This document shows positions 33,191 through 37,239 of a DNA stretch of 37,239 nt, piece after piece. This stretch comes from an uncultured Prevotella sp. (GTDB lineage Bacteria > Bacteroidota > Bacteroidia > Bacteroidales > Bacteroidaceae). The number at the start of each line of letters is the position of its first letter. The stretch's first letter is position 1. A program made the translations under genes and the position numbers. Under the pieces are notes generated by a model that was not told where the DNA came from, did not search any database, and was given only the letters and a program-made list of their open reading frames with translations. Location of the stretch: positions 1 to 37,239 of the forward strand of contig CAJOPT010000048.1 of NCBI GenBank assembly GCA_905236455.1. The letters run 5' to 3'.

Positions 33191-35249
33191 CTACATCATA
33201 TTATTGATGACATCCAGCATCTCGTTGTAGCCATTTACTTCATGATAGCGCACTTTGCTCGTTGACATTTCATTGCATAGACACACACCTCGGCAGCACT
33301 GTCCATATCCTCAGCAAACTTCCGCTCTCCCTGACTGTCCGTAAACACATAATCCAGGATGTGCTTCTTGGCTGGATATGCTTTATCCACTGTCTGGCGA
33401 CTCTTCTCCTGTGTAAAGATGTCTGTGTCGTAGGTCTGCTCGGTACGGTTATAACTGATGTGCTCTACAATCATCGTTGCTTTTTGTTCCTTAATGATTT
33501 TGATGACTTTGCGGATAAACTCTTCTGGGTTGTTCTTGAATAGCAACAATCGTGCTGGCAGGATGCCTTTCAAGATGCGTACCACCGTCCTTCTTGTCAA
33601 TGTAGCACCTCGGGCAATATCACCTACCAAGTCGTATGGAACATTAGAGGTGCTTACCTCGCGCATCTCCTGACGGCGCGTTTCTACCCTACTATCAAAG
33701 TCTGTTCCCTCTCCCTGCTGTCCTGTGGTCACCACATATTTCAGCGGCGTAACGGTTAGGTCGTTGTCAATAGCAGCAACCGACTTCTTAATCAGTTCCT
33801 CGCTATCGTAGTGAACGGTATAGACGTAGCGATGGTTGATTTCTGCCCACAGGCGTTTGAATTCTTCTTTGCTGGCATTCTCATTCAGTTTCTCATTGAC
33901 AACTTCCGCTTTATCATTGCCATCTTCAACCATACCCTCCAAGGCTGACGGGTCGAAGATGCCTTGTATCAAGCGATGCACCTGCTCGCTGATAGGCTGC
34001 AACTTTTTCGAGAGTGGCGCCAATGTGCCTTTCTCCATATCGTTGTGATAGGCTGACAAAATATTGCCCTTCTCGTCTGTATAATCATTATCATAGAGAT
34101 AACTAACTATGCTGGCTGCTTCTTGACTGCTGATGGTATAACGCTCCGTTCCAACCATAAACGTCTTGCCTTCGAAATAGGCGACAGTAGCCTGAGTGGG
34201 ACGTTTGCGAAGTGCCTCACGAGTCTCCTTTTGTAAGTCATCCACGAAAGTGCTGTAACTCTCATTGGCTATCACTGTCAGTTTGTTGATGTCGTGAACA
34301 GCATCACCTAATCGCTCAGCATCCAGAGCACGATGCTGTCGAAATAGATATAGGCCTGGGCACCCAACAGGTTCTGCACTGTGATCCCCTTCACCTGTAT
34401 CTTCTTCACCAACTTCTGGCGATATGCATCGTAGGCATCGAGCGCATAGATACAGTTATGCGAGGTCTTATGAGTGGCCGAGTAGTTCAACACAAACAGC
34501 GGCTTAAAGTGCTTCAACGCTTTCTGAGTGGCAGCCCCCTCCATCTTCTGCGGCTCATCCATGATAATGATGGGACGGTTGGCGGCAATCACATCAATGG
34601 GTCGGCGACTCTGGAAGTCATCACGCTTGGTGTACATAATCAGACTCACCTTGTTTTTTGCTCCTTCCTTGAAGTCACGAGCAAAAGCCTGGGTATTGAT
34701 AATCATCACATTGATGGAGGCATCGCTACTGAACCCGTCTATCTGAGTCAGATTCGAACTATCATAGATAAAGTAGCGGGCTTTCTTACCGTATTGTTCC
34801 ATGAAGTGCTCTTCGAGCATCGAGAAACTTTTCTGCACACCCTCGCGAATAGCGATACTTGGCACTACCACGATAAACTTCGACCAGCCATAGCGTTTGT
34901 TCATCTCGAACATCGTCTTGATATAGACATACGTCTTACCCGTACCTGTCTCCATCTCGATGTCAAGCGAACAAGCACCCAGTCCGTCTTGCTTCACCAG
35001 CTGTTTACTCTGAGGGATCTTTGCTTCCACCTGCATCTTCCTGATGTTCTGGAGCAGTTGGGCATCCGTCAGTTCCACATCATTGTTTCGCCAACCCACA
35101 TACTCCTCGTCAAAAGTTATCTGTCCTTTGCGTTTACCCAAGTCACGACGATATTGCGCATTCGTCTTCGACGGCTGTCCTGCAAACACATTTACCGTCT
35201 GCTCCACCGCCTCTGTCTGGTATTGTTGTATCTTAAATTTGAACTTCAT
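33191..35249 (-). pseudogene. res: Type III restriction endonuclease subunit (Res), broken by two internal deletions
   Basis: Intact Res proteins are about 900-1000 residues and combine a superfamily 2 helicase with a C-terminal PD-(D/E)xK nuclease. Here the N-terminal piece (35249-34308; MKFKFKIQQYQTEAVEQTV, Walker A METGTGKT, DEPQ box IIMDEPQKM) runs to DSIVL and then stops at 34308 in a wrong frame. Just before that stop a second frame opens as LDAERLGDAVHDINKLTVIANESY and continues to about 33275, ending CVYA. Again the frame is lost; the true C-terminus continues in another frame as KVRYHEVNGYNEMLDVINN to 33191. The helicase C-terminal half and the nuclease core are missing. I infer deletions near 34318-34330 and 33252-33272. 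Restriction should be lost. The ATG at 35249 lies inside the end of the ATPase gene. Confidence 0.85.
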
Positions 35250-36555
35250 TTTCTTTGTCAATAAATGCCTTTATACTATAAAGTGGGATGTTTTCCATCC
35301 ATTCCTGGTCAATATAAGGCTTCATAGAGCAACGCAAGCCCTTCAGATGCTTTTCTGCGTGATCTATTCGGACAAACTGAGAAAGCGACTTGCTTTTCAC
35401 GTTCTCCTCAGCCTTTACCTCAATGGGAATCACGCGCTTGTCTGTCTGCACAAGGAAATCGACTTTAACTTTAGAATTTTCCTTAGAATAATAGTATATG
35501 ACTAAATTCTCAGAAGTAACTAGTTGTTCTAAAACATAATTCTCAGTAAATGCCCCTTTATACTCCTTAAACACATCATTATTCACCAACATCTTACCTG
35601 CAGAAACTTTGCTCAATGCTCCCAAAAGCCCAACATCGAGTAGGTATAGTTTGAAAGCATCAAAATCTTCATAAAACTTCAAAGGTTGTTCTGGCGAATT
35701 ACAGCGATGAATTTTGTAGGTTAATCCTGCATCAACCAACCATTGTATTGCTACCTCAAAATCTTTTGCGCGCCCGCCTTTACGGACTGCTCCATAAACG
35801 AACTTTTTGTTTTCTTTTGCCAACTGTGCCGGTATGCTGTTCCACACCATCCTAACACGCTCTGTATCATTTCCGGCATGCTTGGAAATGTCATTAGCAT
35901 ACGACGCAAGAATCCTGTCCTGTATCTCCCTGACATTGAGCACGTCCTCTGTAGTTACCCATTCCAGTACAGCCTCAGGCATTCCGCCTACATAGAAATA
36001 CTGCCGAAGCAGGTCTTTCAGATAGTGGTCCACTGCTGTAAACGAATCCCACTCGCAGTCCTTCACCATCTTTTCGAGCACGGCATTTCCTTTAGCCCAA
36101 ATAAACTCTTCAAAAGTCATTGGGTACAGCCTTAACATATTAACTTTGCCTACAGGATATGATTCACCTGGATGATGCACAACACCTAACAACGAGCCAG
36201 CCACCACGACGTGTTGTTCTGGGGCATCTTCACAGAAATATTTCAATGAGGTTATACCTTTTGGAGCATCTTGAATCTCATCAAAGAAAATCAGTGTACG
36301 TCCTGGCGTGATGCGTTGACCGGTGTTTGCAACTATATCACGGAGAATACGATTAGGAACCAAATCATCCAGAAACATGGTCTTAGCAAATTCTTGCTCT
36401 GAGCAATTGATATAGACCATGTTCTCATATTCATTCTTTCCAAACTCTTGCAGCAACCAAGTCTTTCCGACCTGACGGGCACCTTCCAGGATGAGGGGCT
36501 TCCTGCGGGGAGACTCTTTCCATTTTAAAAGCGAATTATAAAGTGCTCTCTTCAT
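35233..36555 (-). CDS. AAA+ ATPase with DUF4143 domain (COG1373-type)
   Basis: A 440-residue ATPase of a family present in many copies in Bacteroidales genomes and of unknown function. Walker A is GARQVGKT (25-32), Walker B TLIFFDEIQ (87-95), with VVVAGSLLG as sensor 1. The middle is helical with YPMTFEEFIWA typical of the family. The C-terminal DUF4143 part carries D366 (VDFLVQ) and E379-V-K381 (IPIEVKAEE), a PD-(D/E)xK-like arrangement. The gene lies between mod and res, overlaps the res start by 17 nt and has its own promoter. An array of four 33-bp-spaced repeats precedes it. It appears intact although res is dead, so it probably has a role independent of restriction. Confidence 0.9.
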   Translation of the reverse strand: MKRALYNSLLKWKESPRRKPLILEGARQVGKTWLLQEFGKNEYENMVYINCSEQEFAKTMFLDDLVPNRILRDIVANTGQRITPGRTLIFFDEIQDAPKGITSLKYFCEDAPEQHVVVAGSLLGVVHHPGESYPVGKVNMLRLYPMTFEEFIWAKGNAVLEKMVKDCEWDSFTAVDHYLKDLLRQYFYVGGMPEAVLEWVTTEDVLNVREIQDRILASYANDISKHAGNDTERVRMVWNSIPAQLAKENKKFVYGAVRKGGRAKDFEVAIQWLVDAGLTYKIHRCNSPEQPLKFYEDFDAFKLYLLDVGLLGALSKVSAGKMLVNNDVFKEYKGAFTENYVLEQLVTSENLVIYYYSKENSKVKVDFLVQTDKRVIPIEVKAEENVKSKSLSQFVRIDHAEKHLKGLRCSMKPYIDQEWMENIPLYSIKAFIDKENEVQI

Positions 36556-36589
36556 ATCCCAATATCTTTATTTTAAAACAACTGTGCTG

Positions 36590-36620
36590 CAAAAGTACAT
36601 TTTTTCAATGACTTACACAA
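36590..36620 (-). promoter_or_regulatory. Promoter of the AAA+/DUF4143 ATPase gene
   Basis: On the minus strand TTG (36620-36618), a 20-nt spacer and TACTTTTG (36597-36590) fit the Bacteroidetes pattern, 34 nt before the ATG at 36555. The phased repeat array begins 11 bp further upstream. Confidence 0.65.
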
Positions 36621-36631
36621 GCTTCCTACAC

Positions 36632-36745
36632 TTTTATTGACGAATAGACAACATATTTACGCATTTTTATGGACGAATAACAAGTGTTTATAAACACTTT
36701 TATGGACGAATATTGATATATTTGATACATTTTTGTGGACGAATA
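36632..36745. repeat. Four 15-bp direct repeats at an exact 33-bp period, upstream of the ATPase promoter
   Basis: The copies are TTTTATTGACGAATA (36632-36646), TTTTATGGACGAATA (36665-36679), the same sequence at 36698-36712, and TTTTGTGGACGAATA (36731-36745). Each start is 33 bp from the last. The spacers are 18 bp and mostly differ, except that three of four copies are preceded by CA followed by C or T. On the minus strand the core reads TATTCGTCCATAAAA. The array fills the space between the mod stop codon (36747) and the ATPase promoter. The regular spacing, near three helical turns, suggests binding sites on one face of the DNA. Confidence 0.85.
36682..36699. repeat. 18-bp perfect palindrome inside the repeat array
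   Basis: AAGTGTTTATAAACACTT is its own reverse complement and occupies almost exactly the spacer between the second and third 33-bp-period repeats. Only this spacer is palindromic. It could be an operator for a dimeric regulator or a cruciform-forming site. On RNA it would be a loopless hairpin without a T-run, so it is not a standard terminator. Confidence 0.7.
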
Positions 36746-36746
36746 C

Positions 36747-37239
36747 CTATAGAATTCTCCTGATGGTGTCCTTGCTATAGTGCTCGAATATCTGTTCGAA
36801 GTTGTCGGCTACGTTGTCGTTGGCGAGACTGATGTCGCGCATCACGAAGTAGTAGGGTTGTTGCTTGGCAATTGCGGTGATGGTGGTCTCATTCACATTT
36901 TCATCGAAGCAAGCCAACAGGTAGCCGTCAGCCACGTTCCAAACAGTCTTGCCTGCTATCTCTGTCTGCTCAATCTTTGCACTCAGCTCTATACCGAGTT
37001 CTATCATCGTCTGGAACAGCAGGTCTTCTTCCGTGCGGTCGGACTTGATGTTATTGGCAAACAAGTTTCCTTCGCTAAACTCTGCTGGCGTGTAATACAC
37101 ATCCTCCATATTCGATGAGTCGAGTTTCAGCACACGGAAACCTGTATCCAGATCTTGTGTGGTTAAGGGCGATTCGTCCTTGATTTTCTTACCTGCTCTA
37201 CGGATACGCTCCTTACCTATCTCACAGATATTATTATAT
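36747..37239 (-). CDS. mod: Type III site-specific DNA methyltransferase (Mod), C-terminal part, cut by the window edge
   Basis: Adenine methyltransferase subunit of a type III restriction-modification system; it also supplies sequence recognition to Res. Only the last ~163 residues are in the window, and the frame is open to the right edge. An apparent GTG at 37133 is internal, because the reading continues upstream through ICEIGKERIRRAGKKIKDE, a familiar C-terminal Mod segment, and then FRVLKLDSSNMEDVYYTPAEF. The tail is acidic and ends KDTIRRIL. The catalytic DPPY and FxGxG motifs lie outside the window, so activity cannot be judged. With res broken downstream, Mod may act as an orphan methyltransferase, possibly affecting gene expression; this is inference. 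Confidence 0.88.
   Translation of the reverse strand, partial: YNNICEIGKERIRRAGKKIKDESPLTTQDLDTGFRVLKLDSSNMEDVYYTPAEFSEGNLFANNIKSDRTEEDLLFQTMIELGIELSAKIEQTEIAGKTVWNVADGYLLACFDENVNETTITAIAKQQPYYFVMRDISLANDNVADNFEQIFEHYSKDTIRRIL

Noticed and set aside
33186..33193. Terminator between the DedA gene and res
   Set aside because: Stops are only 2 nt apart and no inverted repeat with a T-run is visible on either strand.
33235..34275. Independent gene starting with GTG at 34275
   Set aside because: The same frame continues upstream of the GTG with Res-like sequence (LDAERLGDAVHDINKL), so it is the middle of the broken res gene.
34458..35264. Open frame of 268 codons on the plus strand
   Set aside because: Antisense to the res N-terminal fragment, whose protein has clear helicase motifs. 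The antisense product is His/Leu/Arg-rich with no recognisable domain.
36632..36745. CRISPR array
   Set aside because: Repeats are only 15 bp and spacers 18 bp, far below normal CRISPR sizes; four copies sit directly before a promoter, and no cas gene is in the window.
36747..37133. Small stand-alone gene of 128 codons
   Set aside because: The GTG at 37133 is internal; the frame is open to the window edge with typical Mod C-terminal sequence, so it is a partial mod gene.

Overview
The window is a chromosomal segment from a member of the Bacteroidales, most likely Prevotellaceae. The evidence is a 290-residue primary sigma factor without region 1.1, the bat (Bacteroides aerotolerance) gene cluster with its MoxR and DUF58 partners, a GT3-type glycogen synthase beside an alpha-glucan phosphorylase, an S16 protein with a long Ala/Glu/Lys tail, and repeated Bacteroidetes promoter signatures (TTTG, 19-20 nt, TAnnTTTG). 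The genus is inferred from gene content only.

Layout. 1-850 has no gene and holds degenerate intergenic repeats. 851-4325 (+) carries a bifunctional class A penicillin-binding protein and rpoD, closed by a bidirectional terminator. 4413-6102 (-) is a small envelope operon: a secreted SH3/zinc-finger protein, an Amidase_2 peptidoglycan amidase and a coiled-coil lipoprotein. 6280-6807 (-) is rpsP. 6964-11221 (-) is a glycogen operon, glgA then glgP. 11421-25296 (-) is one long co-directional block with almost no spacing: moxR, DUF58, a membrane protein, batA, batB, batC, a batD-batE fusion, a PAP2 phosphatase, queA, a DUF2027/Smr protein, nadE and an unknown exported protein. 25456-29179 (-) is ftsY, rimO, an HU gene and an HU-transmembrane-LysM fusion gene, ended by a 16-bp perfect hairpin. 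29351-33188 (+) is glnS, a TPR protein and a DedA membrane protein; glnS and ftsY are divergent from back-to-back promoters. 33191-37239 (-) is a type III restriction-modification locus: the tail of mod (running off the right edge), an AAA+/DUF4143 ATPase gene with its own promoter and an upstream array of four repeats at exactly 33-bp period, and a res gene broken by two out-of-frame internal deletions.

Most of the window is core housekeeping: cell-wall synthesis, transcription, translation, glycogen, NAD and envelope stress. The accessory part is the right end. There, restriction activity appears lost while the methyltransferase tail and the ATPase remain open. The most unusual features are the 33-bp phased array upstream of the ATPase, the HU-TM-LysM protein that could physically join DNA to the cell wall, the two-step decay of res, and the batD-batE fusion that keeps a relic signal sequence at its junction.
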